Part shown: in pieces, positions 9,463 to 17,531 of the stretch
Position numbering within the stretch: the first letter of the stretch is position 1
Layout: the number at the start of each line of letters is the position of its first letter
NCBI RefSeq assembly: GCF_023184515.1
Contig: NZ_JAAHBP010000023.1
Location: 106,679 to 170,678 of the forward strand
Source of the DNA: Streptomyces sp. D2-8
GTDB taxonomy: Bacteria; Actinomycetota; Actinomycetes; Streptomycetales; Streptomycetaceae
Reading direction: 5' to 3'
DNA length: 64,000 nucleotides
Translations under genes and position numbers: made by a program
Notes under the pieces: model-generated
Seen by the model: the letters and a program-made list of their open reading frames with translations, nothing else
Databases searched by the model: none
Told to the model about the DNA's origin: nothing

Positions 9463-9492
9463 ACCCCGGTTGCCCTCACCGTGGAGGTCCGT

Positions 9493-11271
9493 GTGCCCCG
9501 AAGCGTGCCCAGATCCCGCGCACCCCTCGCTCTCGCTCTGGGCGCCGCCCTGGCCGTGCCCCTCACCCTCACGCCGCCCGCGACCGCCGCCGACACCTAC
9601 ACCGTCACGCCGCTGAAGTTCACCGCGGGCGGGCGACCGCGCCTGCACCGTCGACGCCGACCTGTACCGTCCCGCGGGCGTGGACCGCGACCACCCGGCG
9701 CCCGCCGTACTCGGCACGAACGGCTTCGGCGGCAGCAAGACGGACGGCTCCACCGACACCATCGGCAAGGCCTTCGCCCGGCGCGGCTACGTCTCGCTCG
9801 TCTACTCCGGGCTCGGATTCGGCCGCAGCGGCTGCCTCGTCTCCCTCGACGACCCGGACATCGACGGCGCCGCCGCCTCGCAGCTGGTCGACTTCCTGGG
9901 CGGCACCCGCGCCGCCGACGACGGCACCACCGCCGACTACGTCACCCGTGACGCACCGGCGACCCGCGCGTCGGCATGATCGGCGGCTCCTACGGCGGCG
10001 CCGTCCAGCTCGCGACGGCCGCCGTCGACCACCGCCTCGACGCGCTCGTCCCGATGATCACCTGGAACGACCTGGCGTACTCGCTCGATCCCGACAACGC
10101 CGTCGGCAGCGGAGGCGTCCCCGGGGTCTTCAAATGGCAGTGGACAAACGGCTTCTACCTCAGCGGCGAGGGCCAGCCGCTGCTCCAGCCGAGTCTCGAC
10201 CCGTCCCGCATCAACTCCCTGGCCTGTCTGCACTTCGTCACCGAGGCCTGCCGGACCGTCCACACCCTCAACTCCGGCAGCTACCCGGCCGACCGGACCG
10301 CCGAGCTGCTCGCCTTCGCGCACCGCGTCTCCCCGGTGTCGTACCTCCACCGCGTCGACACACCGACCCTGCTGGTCCAGGGCCAGGCCGACACCCTGTT
10401 CAACCTCAACGAGGCCACGGCGACGTACCGGACGCTCAAGGCCCAGGGCACGCCCGTCAAGATGATCTGGCAGTCCTGGGGCCACAGCGGCGGGCTCACC
10501 GGCCCGGCCGCCGGTGAACTCGACCTGTCCAAGGGCAACTTGGAGACCAGCTACGTCAGCCCGCGCGTCCTCGCCTGGTTCGGCCGCCATCTGCGCAAGC
10601 AGACCCACGTCGACACGGGTCCGGCCTTCGCCTACTACCGCGACTGGATCACCGACCCCGACCGCACCTACGCCACCGCCGGCGACCTCCCCGCCCTCAG
10701 TCGCACCCTGTACCTCTCCGGCGACGGCACCCTCGTCGACCAGCGCGGCAAGGTGGCCCGCGGCAGCCGCGGTAACACCAACTGGCTGATCCCCACGAGC
10801 CATTCGGAGAGCTCGCTCTCCGGCCTCATCGGACTGCGGGACTCACCGCCGCGCGACACCAAGGGCACCTACCTCGACTGGACGAGCGCACCGCTGAAGG
10901 ACCCCCTCGACGTCGTCGGCGCACCCCGGGCCACGCTCAAGGTCGTCTCCCCGAAGGCCGAGCGCACCCAGAACTCCGCCGACGCGGCCGACAAGCTCGT
11001 CCTGTTCGCCAAGCTCTACGACGTCGCCCCCGACGGCACCCGCACCCTGGTGCGCCGCCTGGTCGCGCCGGTGCGCGTCCCGGACGTCACCAAGAGCTTC
11101 ACCGTCACCCTGCCCGGCATCGTGCACCGGTACGAGACCGGGCACCGGCTGCGGTTCGTGATCGCCGCGAGCGACGACGCGTACTTCGGCAACCGGGGGA
11201 TCAAGCCGGTGACCGTGGTCAGCGGGCCGCGCGACACCGGGGTGCTGCGGCTGCCGGTCGCCGGCTCCTGA
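9493..11271 (+). pseudogene. Secreted CocE/X-Pro dipeptidyl-peptidase-like hydrolase with two frameshifts
   Basis: The GTG at 9493 follows GGAGGTCC and begins a signal peptide (LALALGAALAVPLTL..ATAADTY). Reading frame 1 is coherent to about 9630, then sense continues in frame 2 (GDRACTVDADLY..VLGTNGFGG) and returns to frame 1 near 9957-9960 before GDPRVGMIGGSYGG. The first break fits one extra G in GGCGGGCG, the second one missing G in CCGG. Joined, the protein has the alpha/beta-hydrolase nucleophile motif GGSYGG and a C-terminal beta-sandwich as in PepX/CocE enzymes. Because the indels are opposite, in G-runs, and everything else is intact, sequencing error is as likely as decay. Confidence 0.8.
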
Positions 11272-11315
11272 CGCCACGACTGGGGCCACACAGGCAGCGC
11301 GGTTACTGTGGCGGG

Positions 11316-11876
11316 GTGCCGCACCACGCATCCCGCCACCTCGCCGAAGGCCCCCGGGTGGGCATACGCCACTTCACCTACGAGGACGGTGCCGAGTTCA
11401 CCGCCCGCGCCCGGGAGAGCAAAAACCTGCACCACCCCTGGCTCTTCCCGCCCACCACGACACAGGCGTACACCGCCTACGCGGGCCGGCTGATCGAGGA
11501 CCCGTCCAAGGCCGGGTTCCTGGTCTGCGAGAAGAGCGACGGGGCCATCGGCGGGTTCATCAACATCAACAACATCGTCGAGGGCGGCTTCCAGTCCGGG
11601 GCGCTCGGCTACGGCGCCTTCGCGCACGCCGCCGGGCGGGGGCTGATGCGCGAAGGGCTGGACCTCGTCGTGCGGTACGCGTTCGGCCCGATGCGGCTGC
11701 ACCGGCTGGAGATCAACGTTCAGCCGGGCAACGCCGCGTCGATCGCCCTGGCCCGCGGCTGCGGGTTCCGCCTGGAGGGCTTCTCGCCGAAGATGCTCTT
11801 CGTCGACGGGGCCTGGCGCGATCACGAACGCTGGGCGATCACCACCGAGATGATCACCCAGCCGAGACGGCGCTGA
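11316..11876 (+). CDS. GNAT-family N-acetyltransferase (RimJ-like)
   Basis: The 186-residue product has the layout of RimJ/RimL-like acetyltransferases: an N-terminal GPRVGIRHFTYEDGAEF strand-helix, LGYGAFAHAAGRGLMREGL as the acetyl-CoA loop and the terminal NVQPGNAASIALARGCGFRLEG motif that is highly typical of the family. It starts at a GTG at 11316. It may acetylate a protein N-terminus or a small molecule; the substrate cannot be inferred. It converges on the VOC gene with a 12-base gap. Confidence 0.87.
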   Translation: MPHHASRHLAEGPRVGIRHFTYEDGAEFTARARESKNLHHPWLFPPTTTQAYTAYAGRLIEDPSKAGFLVCEKSDGAIGGFININNIVEGGFQSGALGYGAFAHAAGRGLMREGLDLVVRYAFGPMRLHRLEINVQPGNAASIALARGCGFRLEGFSPKMLFVDGAWRDHERWAITTEMITQPRRR

Positions 11877-11888
11877 GCCCGGCGGCGC

Positions 11889-12236
11889 TCACGCGTGGCG
11901 GTCCACGTACTCGTAGATCGACCCGTCCGGATGCAGCGCGATCAGATTGCGGCCCGCCGGCGAGGCGATGGGGCCCGCGACGATGTGGGCGCCCAGCCCG
12001 GTCAGCACCTTGTGCGTCTCCTCGACGTCCGTCACGGCGATCGTCGCGGCGACCTTGCGCAGCACCTCCAGTTCGGCCGGGGGGCCGCTCATCAGCAGGA
12101 AGCAGCCGATCGCCGCCACCTGGACACCTCCCCGCTCGAAGCGCTGGGCTCTGCCGCCCGCCAGCCGCTCGTAGAAGGGGATCGCGGTCTCGAGGTCGTC
12201 GACGCAGACGCGCAGTGTGGCACCCAGAATCTCCAT
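11889..12236 (-). CDS. VOC-family (glyoxalase/dioxygenase-fold) protein
   Basis: A 115-residue single-domain protein, starting MEILGATLRVCVDDLETAIPFYERL and ending ALHPDGSIYEYVDRH, the paired beta-alpha-beta-beta-beta layout of the vicinal-oxygen-chelate fold. Such short proteins act as dimers in isomerase, resistance or dioxygenase reactions; metal ligands are incomplete here, so no activity can be assigned. The start is fixed by the first Met that gives the family's N-terminal strand. It is divergent from the holin-like gene, 48 bases away. Confidence 0.75.
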   Translation of the reverse strand: MEILGATLRVCVDDLETAIPFYERLAGGRAQRFERGGVQVAAIGCFLLMSGPPAELEVLRKVAATIAVTDVEETHKVLTGLGAHIVAGPIASPAGRNLIALHPDGSIYEYVDRHA

Positions 12237-12249
12237 GCTGCTGAGCCTA

Positions 12250-12274
12250 GTTACGCACCGGGGGGCGAGGGTAC
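12250..12274 (+). promoter_or_regulatory. Possible SigB-type promoter for the holin-like gene
   Basis: GTTA at 12250, a 15-base spacer and GGGTAC at 12269-12274 resemble the Streptomyces SigB-class promoter (G-N-N-T, 14-16 bases, GGGTAC/T), with the -35 T changed to A. The expected transcription start would fall only a few bases before the ATG at 12285. Confidence 0.35.
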
Positions 12275-12284
12275 CCGGTCGGGC

Positions 12285-12755
12285 ATGAAGCCGTTGGATC
12301 ACCTGGAGCATCTGGACAAGCACCTGGTCGACGAACTGGCACAGGTGGCGCGCGAGACCGTACGGGAGGAACTGCGCGAGCAGACGCGCAAGCAGCGCCG
12401 CAAGGCCGCGCTGTACGCCGCGTCCGGCGCCCTCGCCCTGTACGCGGGCGCCGCCCTCGCGCTCGCCGTGGGGCTGGCCCTCGCCCTCGGCCTGCCCGAC
12501 TGGGCCGCCGCGCTGATCACCGCCGTGATCCTGGGAGCCCTGGCCTTCGTGCTGCGCGGCATGGCCCGGCCGTCCCGGCCGGGCCCGGAGCACGCGGCCG
12601 GCATGGCGCCGGGCGGGGACAGCGCTCGGCAGAGCGCCGCCGGGGCGGTCGGCGGCATGCCGTATCCGCCCGTGCCGCCGGCCCCGCCCGCCGCCCCGGG
12701 CACCGTGCCCCCGCGGCCGGCCGACGACCCGGACGTACCCCACCACAGGGCGTGA
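12285..12755 (+). CDS. Actinobacterial holin-X-like membrane protein
   Basis: The 156-residue product has an N-terminal amphipathic, charged helix (HLEHLDKHLVDELAQVARE), two hydrophobic spans (about 44-65 and 70-90) separated by a short GLPDW turn, and a Pro/Gly-rich cytoplasmic tail. This matches the small actinobacterial holin-X-like proteins, which are not known to be true phage holins. It probably forms an oligomer in the membrane. The SDR gene begins 6 bases after its stop, so the two are likely co-transcribed. Confidence 0.7.
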   Translation: MKPLDHLEHLDKHLVDELAQVARETVREELREQTRKQRRKAALYAASGALALYAGAALALAVGLALALGLPDWAAALITAVILGALAFVLRGMARPSRPGPEHAAGMAPGGDSARQSAAGAVGGMPYPPVPPAPPAAPGTVPPRPADDPDVPHHRA

Positions 12756-12761
12756 TGCCGG

Positions 12762-13793
12762 GTGCGCAAGGCGGGAACATCGCGCAAGCGCGGCCGTGTG
12801 GTCGTGGTGACCGGAGCCAGCGGCGGTGTCGGACGGGCCACGGTCCGGGCCTTCGCCGCCCGCGGCGACAGGGTCGCCCTGCTCGCCCGCGGGCGTGCGG
12901 GACTCGCCGCGGCGGCGGACGAGGTGGAGCGTGCCGGGGGCGAAGCGCTCGTCGTCGGCGTGGACGTCTCCGACGCCAGGGCCGTCGACGACGCCGCCCA
13001 GCAGGTCGTCGACGCGTACGGCCACATCGACGTCTGGGTCAACAACGCCTTCACCGGGGTGTTCGCGCCGTTCACGGAGGTCGCCCCGGACGAGTTCAGG
13101 CGCGTGACCGAAGTGACGTACCTGGGCTACGTGTTCGGAACCCGGGCGGCCCTGCGCCACATGCTGCCGCGCGACCGCGGCACGATCGTGCAGGTCGGCT
13201 CCGCGCTCGCCTACCGGGGCATTCCGCTGCAGTCGGCGTACTGCGGGGCCAAGCACGCGATCCAGGGGTTCAACGAGTCCCTGCGCTGCGAACTGCTGCA
13301 CGCGCGCAGCGGGGTGCGGACGACGATGGTGCAGCTGCCGGGCCTCAACACCCCGCAGTTCGACTGGGTGCTGAACCGGATGCCCGGCCGGGCCCGGCCC
13401 GTCGCGCCCGTGTACCAGCCGGAGGTCGCGGCCCGGGCGATCGTCCACGCGTCGTCGCACGCGCGGCGCCGGGAGTACTGGGTGGGCGGCTCCACGGCCG
13501 CCACGCTCCTCGCCAACGCGGTCGTCCCCGGGCTGCTGGAGCGCTATCTGGCCCGCACCAACGTCGACGCGCAGCAGGAGGAGGGCCGGACCGAGGGCCC
13601 GGCGAACCTGTGGTCCCCGGCGGACGGCCCGCACGGGCGGGACTTCGGCGCGCACGGACGCTTCGACGACGAATCCGCCGACGACGGCCCGCAGCAGTGG
13701 CTGTCGCGCAACCGCGGGTGGATGGGAGCGGCCCTCACCGCGGGAGCGGGCGCCCTGGCGGCGCGCAAGCTGGCCGGGCTGGTCCGCCGGTAG
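12762..13793 (+). CDS. Short-chain dehydrogenase/reductase, extended form
   Basis: The 343-residue protein has the classical SDR NAD(P) motif TGASGGVG (17-24), the NNAF motif for structure and the catalytic Tyr160 and Lys164 in YCGAKHA. A C-terminal extension of about 100 residues after the SDR core ends in a basic helix with a hydrophobic stretch (WMGAALTAGAGALAA), perhaps a membrane anchor. The GTG at 12762 lies 6 bases behind the holin-like gene. Substrate is unknown. Confidence 0.85.
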   Translation: MRKAGTSRKRGRVVVVTGASGGVGRATVRAFAARGDRVALLARGRAGLAAAADEVERAGGEALVVGVDVSDARAVDDAAQQVVDAYGHIDVWVNNAFTGVFAPFTEVAPDEFRRVTEVTYLGYVFGTRAALRHMLPRDRGTIVQVGSALAYRGIPLQSAYCGAKHAIQGFNESLRCELLHARSGVRTTMVQLPGLNTPQFDWVLNRMPGRARPVAPVYQPEVAARAIVHASSHARRREYWVGGSTAATLLANAVVPGLLERYLARTNVDAQQEEGRTEGPANLWSPADGPHGRDFGAHGRFDDESADDGPQQWLSRNRGWMGAALTAGAGALAARKLAGLVRR

Positions 13794-13870
13794 GGAGGGG
13801 CGTCCCGCCGGCAGGGAGGGTCGTCCGAGTCCTGCCCGGCCGGCGAGGCTGTCCGGGCCGAGCGACGGAC

Positions 13871-14248
13871 TCAGGTCCCGAGGGCGTCTTCGTCCGTTCC
13901 TCCGTCGAGGAACCGGAGCAGCACCGCCGCCTCCGCCCGGAGCCGCGCGGCCCGGTCGGCGTGGGCGGGCGTGGTCAAGTGATCTGCCGCCGCCAGTCGT
14001 TCGTCGGCCTCGGCGCGTACGACGTGCAGGACGTCCCGCTCGCTGAGCTCGCGCCGGGCCGCCTCGGTGGCGCCCGCGCCGACCGGGGAGGCTTCCAGCG
14101 CGCCGGCCCGGGGCGCGGTGTCGGCCAGGGGCACCGCCTCGGCGTTGTCCAGCGCGGCCAGGGTGCTGCGCAGGGCACTCACCGCGGCCTTGTCCCGGGC
14201 CCGCATCGCTTCCGGCAGGGCGTCACGCATACGAAGACGTACAGACAT
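13871..14248 (-). CDS. GatB/YqeY-domain-like protein
   Basis: A 125-residue, mostly helical protein starting MSVRLRMRDALPEAMRARDK, followed by VSALRSTLAALDNAEAV, the pattern of the YqeY family (LKxAMKxRDxxxxxxLRxxxxAIxxxE). YqeY domains are related to the tRNA-binding tail of GatB, but free-standing members have no settled function. No partner genes are nearby. Confidence 0.75.
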   Translation of the reverse strand: MSVRLRMRDALPEAMRARDKAAVSALRSTLAALDNAEAVPLADTAPRAGALEASPVGAGATEAARRELSERDVLHVVRAEADERLAAADHLTTPAHADRAARLRAEAAVLLRFLDGGTDEDALGT

Positions 14249-14308
14249 GCGGGCGACTCTAGGCGACCCGGCGTTCCGCCACCTCTCGATTCGGCGCGCT
14301 CGCCCTCG

Positions 14309-15271
14309 TCAGACGGCCTGCTGGAGCTGCGGCAGCACCTTCGTGCGGTAGAAGTCGAAGAAGCCGCGCAGGTCCGGGCCGATCTGGTTCACATAGACCC
14401 GGTCGAAACCCGCGTCGGCGAACTGCTTCAGCTCCGCCATGTGCTCGTCCACGTCGCCGCCGCACACCCGGTTCTCGCGCACCATGTCCTCGGTGACGAG
14501 CTGCTGCGCCTGCTCGAAGTGCTTGGGGGAGGGCAGCACCTGGCCCAGCTCGCCCGGCAGCTGCTCGTTCGCCCAGAGCCGGTGCACGGTCCGTACGGCC
14601 TCGTCCCTGTCAGTGTCGTAGCAGACCTTGGTGCCGCCGCTGACCAGCTTTCCGCCGCCTCCGCCCTTGCGGTACTGCTCCACCATCGCCTCGTCCGGCG
14701 CGACCGTGATGTAGCCGTCGCCGACGCGGGACGCGAGCTGGGTCGCGGCGGGGCCGAAGCCGGAGATGTCGATCGGGATCGGCTCGTCCGGGACGGTGTA
14801 CAGGCGGGCGTTCTCGACCGTGTAGTGCGGCCCGTTGTGGTTCACCTCCTCGCCGGTGAACAGTCGGCGCATCACCTGGATGGCCTCCTCCAGCATCTCC
14901 AGGCGGACGTGGGCCGGCGGCCAGTGGTCGCCCAGGATGTGCTCGTTGAGCGCCTCGCCGGAGCCGACGCCGAGCCGGAAGCGGTTGTTCGTCATCACCG
15001 CGCTGGTCGCCGCGGCGTGCGCCACCACCGCCGGGTGCATGCGCACGGTCGGGCAGGTCACCGCCGTCTCGACCGGCAGGGACACCGCCTCGGACAGCGC
15101 GCCGATCACCGACCACACGAACGGGCTCTGGCCCTGCTCGTCGTTCCACGGGTGGTAGTGGTCCGAGATCCACAGCGCCTGGAATCCGGCCTGCTCGGCC
15201 ATCCGCGCCTGCTCGATCAGCTCGGCGGGTCCGTACTGCTCGCACGAGAGGAAGTAGCCGTATTCGGGCAT
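14309..15271 (-). CDS. LLM-class F420-dependent oxidoreductase
   Basis: The 320-residue TIM-barrel protein resembles the F420-dependent glucose-6-phosphate dehydrogenase group of the luciferase-like family: SDHYHPWNDEQGQSPFVW near residue 40, RFRLGVGSGEALNEHILG near 105 and the C-terminal GFDRVYVNQIGPD. These flavin-like enzymes transfer hydride to or from coenzyme F420. I placed the start at the Met of MPEYGYF, where GCGGAGG lies about 10 bases upstream; a Met seven residues earlier has no ribosome site. A SigB-type promoter motif precedes it. Confidence 0.85.
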   Translation of the reverse strand: MPEYGYFLSCEQYGPAELIEQARMAEQAGFQALWISDHYHPWNDEQGQSPFVWSVIGALSEAVSLPVETAVTCPTVRMHPAVVAHAAATSAVMTNNRFRLGVGSGEALNEHILGDHWPPAHVRLEMLEEAIQVMRRLFTGEEVNHNGPHYTVENARLYTVPDEPIPIDISGFGPAATQLASRVGDGYITVAPDEAMVEQYRKGGGGGKLVSGGTKVCYDTDRDEAVRTVHRLWANEQLPGELGQVLPSPKHFEQAQQLVTEDMVRENRVCGGDVDEHMAELKQFADAGFDRVYVNQIGPDLRGFFDFYRTKVLPQLQQAV

Positions 15272-15315
15272 GGGGGAGTGCCTCCGCGACATCGGCGGTC
15301 CGTAACCCGCACCGA

Positions 15316-15339
15316 GTACCCGGGTGCGGGGCCGGAAAC
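15316..15339 (-). promoter_or_regulatory. SigB-type promoter motif for the F420 oxidoreductase
   Basis: On the minus strand GTTT (15339-15336), 14 bases and GGGTAC (15321-15316) match the published Streptomyces SigB consensus exactly. It lies about 45-70 bases before the start at 15271, in the correct direction. This suggests stress-induced expression. Confidence 0.55.
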
Positions 15340-15359
15340 CGGTGCCGTTCGGGCCTACC

Positions 15360-15385
15360 GGGCACCCGTGGACGTTTGGGTGCCC
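15360..15385. promoter_or_regulatory. Inverted repeat before the NDH-2 gene
   Basis: GGGCACCC (15360-15367) and GGGTGCCC (15378-15385) are perfect 8-base arms around a 10-base spacer, 59 bases before the NDH-2 start. The size suits a dimeric regulator site in the divergent promoter region of the F420 oxidoreductase and NDH-2 genes. Confidence 0.4.
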
Positions 15386-15443
15386 TGGCCAGGGGGACGC
15401 GGAAGGCTCCCGAGCTACGCGACAGCGCCGGAGGCGAGCGACC

Positions 15444-17531
15444 GTGAGTCGACCCCGCATCGTGATCGTCGGTGCCGGCTTCGCCGGGTACCGCACGGCC
15501 CGCACCCTGTCCCGGCTCACCCGGGGCCGGGCGCACATCACCCTGCTGAACCCGACCGACTACTTCCTGTATTTGCCCCTGCTGCCCCAGGTTGCCGCCG
15601 GGGTCCTCGAGCCGCGCCGGGTCACGGTCTCCCTGTCGGACTCGCTGCCGGACGTACGACTGGTGCTGGGCGAGGCCGACCGCATCGACCTCGACGACCG
15701 CACGCTGCACTACACCGGCCCCGAGGGCGAGGGCGGCACCCTCGCCCACGACCGGCTGGTGCTTGCCGCGGGCAGCGTCAACAAGCTGTTGCCCATCCCC
15801 GGTGTCGCCGAGCACGCGCACGGCTTCCGGGGCCTGCCCGAGGCGCTGTACCTGCGTGATCACGTGACCCGGCAGGTGGAGCTCGCGGCCGCGGCGGACG
15901 ATCCCGAGACCTGTGCCGCGCGGTGCACCTTCGTGGTGGTCGGCGCCGGATACACGGGCACCGAGGTCGCCGCGCACGGGCAGATGTTCACCGACGCGCA
16001 GGTACGCAAGCACCCGCTGCGGCAGGGCATGCGGCCGCGCTGGATGCTGCTGGACGTGGCGCCGCGGGTGCTGCCGGAGATGGACGAGAAGCTGTCCGCC
16101 ACCGCCGACCGGGTGCTGCGGCAGCGGGGCGTGGACGTGCGGATGGGCACCTCCGTGAAGGAGGCCACGCACGACGGGGTCGTGCTGACCGACGGCGAGT
16201 TCGTCGGGACCCGGACGCTGGTGTGGTGCGTGGGCGTACGTCCCGACCCGCTGGTCGAGTCCCTCGGGCTGCCGATGGAGAAGGGGCGGCTGCTCGTCGA
16301 CCCGCACCTGCAGGTGCCGGGCAGGCCGGAGCTGTTCGCGTGCGGGGACGTGGCCGCGGTACCCGATCTGGACGACCCGGGGAGCTATACGCCGATGACC
16401 GCGCAGCACGCCTGGCGGCACGGCAAGGTCGCGGCGGAGAACGTCGCCGCGTCGCTCGGCCTCGGCGGTGTGCGCAAGCCCTACCGCCATCGCGACCTGG
16501 GCTTCGTCGTCGACCTGGGCGGCGCGAAGGCCGCGGCCAACCCGCTCGGTGTGCCCCTGTCCGGCGTACCGGCGGGCGCGGTGACACGGGGCTACCACCT
16601 CGCCGCGATGCCCGGCAACCGCGTCCGGGTCGCCGCCGACTGGCTGCTGGACGCCGTACTGCCGCGCCAGGCCGTGCAGTTGGGGCTCGTACGGTCCTGG
16701 TCGGTTCCGCTGGACACGTCGTCGCCCGAGGTGGCCCGCGTGCCGGGTGGCCCCGGCCAGGGGCAGGAGGCGAGCGCCCGGTCCGGGCCGGGGGCGGCGC
16801 TCGCGGCCGACACGGACGACGGGGGCACCGGCACCGGAGGGCCGGGCCCGGCCCGGCCCCACGAAGAGCCCGCGAAGGGGCAGCCCGGATCCGGGGCGAC
16901 GCAGGTGCGGCCCGGATCCGGGGCCGCGGTACCGCGGCCCGAGTCCGAGACGGCGAAGGGCCGCCCGCCCGCGGGCCGGCCCCGCTCCGCTCACGGGGAG
17001 CTGCGGTCCGAGTCCGAGACGGCGAAGGGACGGCCGGCCGCGGGCGCAGCCGGCGAATCGCGCAGGAACCAGCCGGGCGGTGAGCCTGCGAGGAATCAGC
17101 CTGATGCTGAGCCCGCGAAGAACCCGCCGGGTGACGAGCCCGCCAGGAACCAGCCCGGTGGTGAGCCTGCGAGGAATCAGCCGGGTGACGAGCCCGCCAG
17201 GAACCAGCCGGGTGGTGAGCCTGCGAGGAATCAGCCGGGTGGCGCACCGGCCGAGAACCAGCCGGGTGGTGAGCCTGCGAGGAATCAGCCGGGTGGTGAG
17301 CCCGCGAGGAATCAGCCGGGTGGCGAACCGGCCAAGAACCAGCCGGGTGGCGAGCCCGCCAGGTATCAGCCCGGTGGTGAGCCTGCGAGGAATCAGCCGG
17401 GTGGTGAGCCCGCCAAGAACCAGCCCGTGCCCGCACCCCCGCCCGGCCGCCCGCCCCCGAGCCCCCATCCCGCCCCCGGCCCCGTCAAGCGAACCGACCT
17501 CCCGGACGATTCCGCGAAAGGAGACTCATGA
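15444..17531 (+). CDS. Type II NADH dehydrogenase-like flavoprotein with repetitive C-terminal tail
   Basis: The 695-residue product starts at a GTG after GGAGGCGAGCGACC. Residues 1 to about 430 form an NDH-2/FCSD-type flavoprotein: FAD motif VIVGAGFAG (6-14), NAD motif VVVGAGYTGTEVA, and the flavin-site motif LFACGDVA. Such enzymes pass electrons from NADH to quinone at the membrane without pumping protons. After a Pro/Gly-rich linker with two ESETAKGRP copies come 13 nonapeptides of the pattern NQPGGEPAR, then a Pro-rich end. The tail is expected to be disordered; normal NDH-2 proteins stop at about 400-470 residues. It overlaps the transketolase start by 4 bases. Confidence 0.85.
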   Translation: MSRPRIVIVGAGFAGYRTARTLSRLTRGRAHITLLNPTDYFLYLPLLPQVAAGVLEPRRVTVSLSDSLPDVRLVLGEADRIDLDDRTLHYTGPEGEGGTLAHDRLVLAAGSVNKLLPIPGVAEHAHGFRGLPEALYLRDHVTRQVELAAAADDPETCAARCTFVVVGAGYTGTEVAAHGQMFTDAQVRKHPLRQGMRPRWMLLDVAPRVLPEMDEKLSATADRVLRQRGVDVRMGTSVKEATHDGVVLTDGEFVGTRTLVWCVGVRPDPLVESLGLPMEKGRLLVDPHLQVPGRPELFACGDVAAVPDLDDPGSYTPMTAQHAWRHGKVAAENVAASLGLGGVRKPYRHRDLGFVVDLGGAKAAANPLGVPLSGVPAGAVTRGYHLAAMPGNRVRVAADWLLDAVLPRQAVQLGLVRSWSVPLDTSSPEVARVPGGPGQGQEASARSGPGAALAADTDDGGTGTGGPGPARPHEEPAKGQPGSGATQVRPGSGAAVPRPESETAKGRPPAGRPRSAHGELRSESETAKGRPAAGAAGESRRNQPGGEPARNQPDAEPAKNPPGDEPARNQPGGEPARNQPGDEPARNQPGGEPARNQPGGAPAENQPGGEPARNQPGGEPARNQPGGEPAKNQPGGEPARYQPGGEPARNQPGGEPAKNQPVPAPPPGRPPPSPHPAPGPVKRTDLPDDSAKGDS
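17067..17417 (+). repeat. Thirteen 27-bp tandem repeats encoding NQPGGEPAR-like units
   Basis: Thirteen in-frame 27-base units lie in the 3' part of the NDH-2 gene. Most encode NQPGGEPAR or NQPGGEPAK; variants include NQPDAEPAK, NPPGDEPAR, NQPGGAPAE and YQPGGEPAR. Units are adjacent with no spacers, so this is not a CRISPR array. The near-identical copies suggest recent slippage or recombination and likely length variation between strains. Confidence 0.92.

Noticed and set aside
17067..17417. Possible CRISPR array (27-bp repeats)
   Set aside because: Repeats are directly adjacent, have no spacers and keep one coding frame.
14610..17468. 952-codon minus-strand frame with Leu/Thr/Arg repeats
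   Set aside because: It is the antisense image of the NDH-2 nonapeptide repeats and the gene itself.
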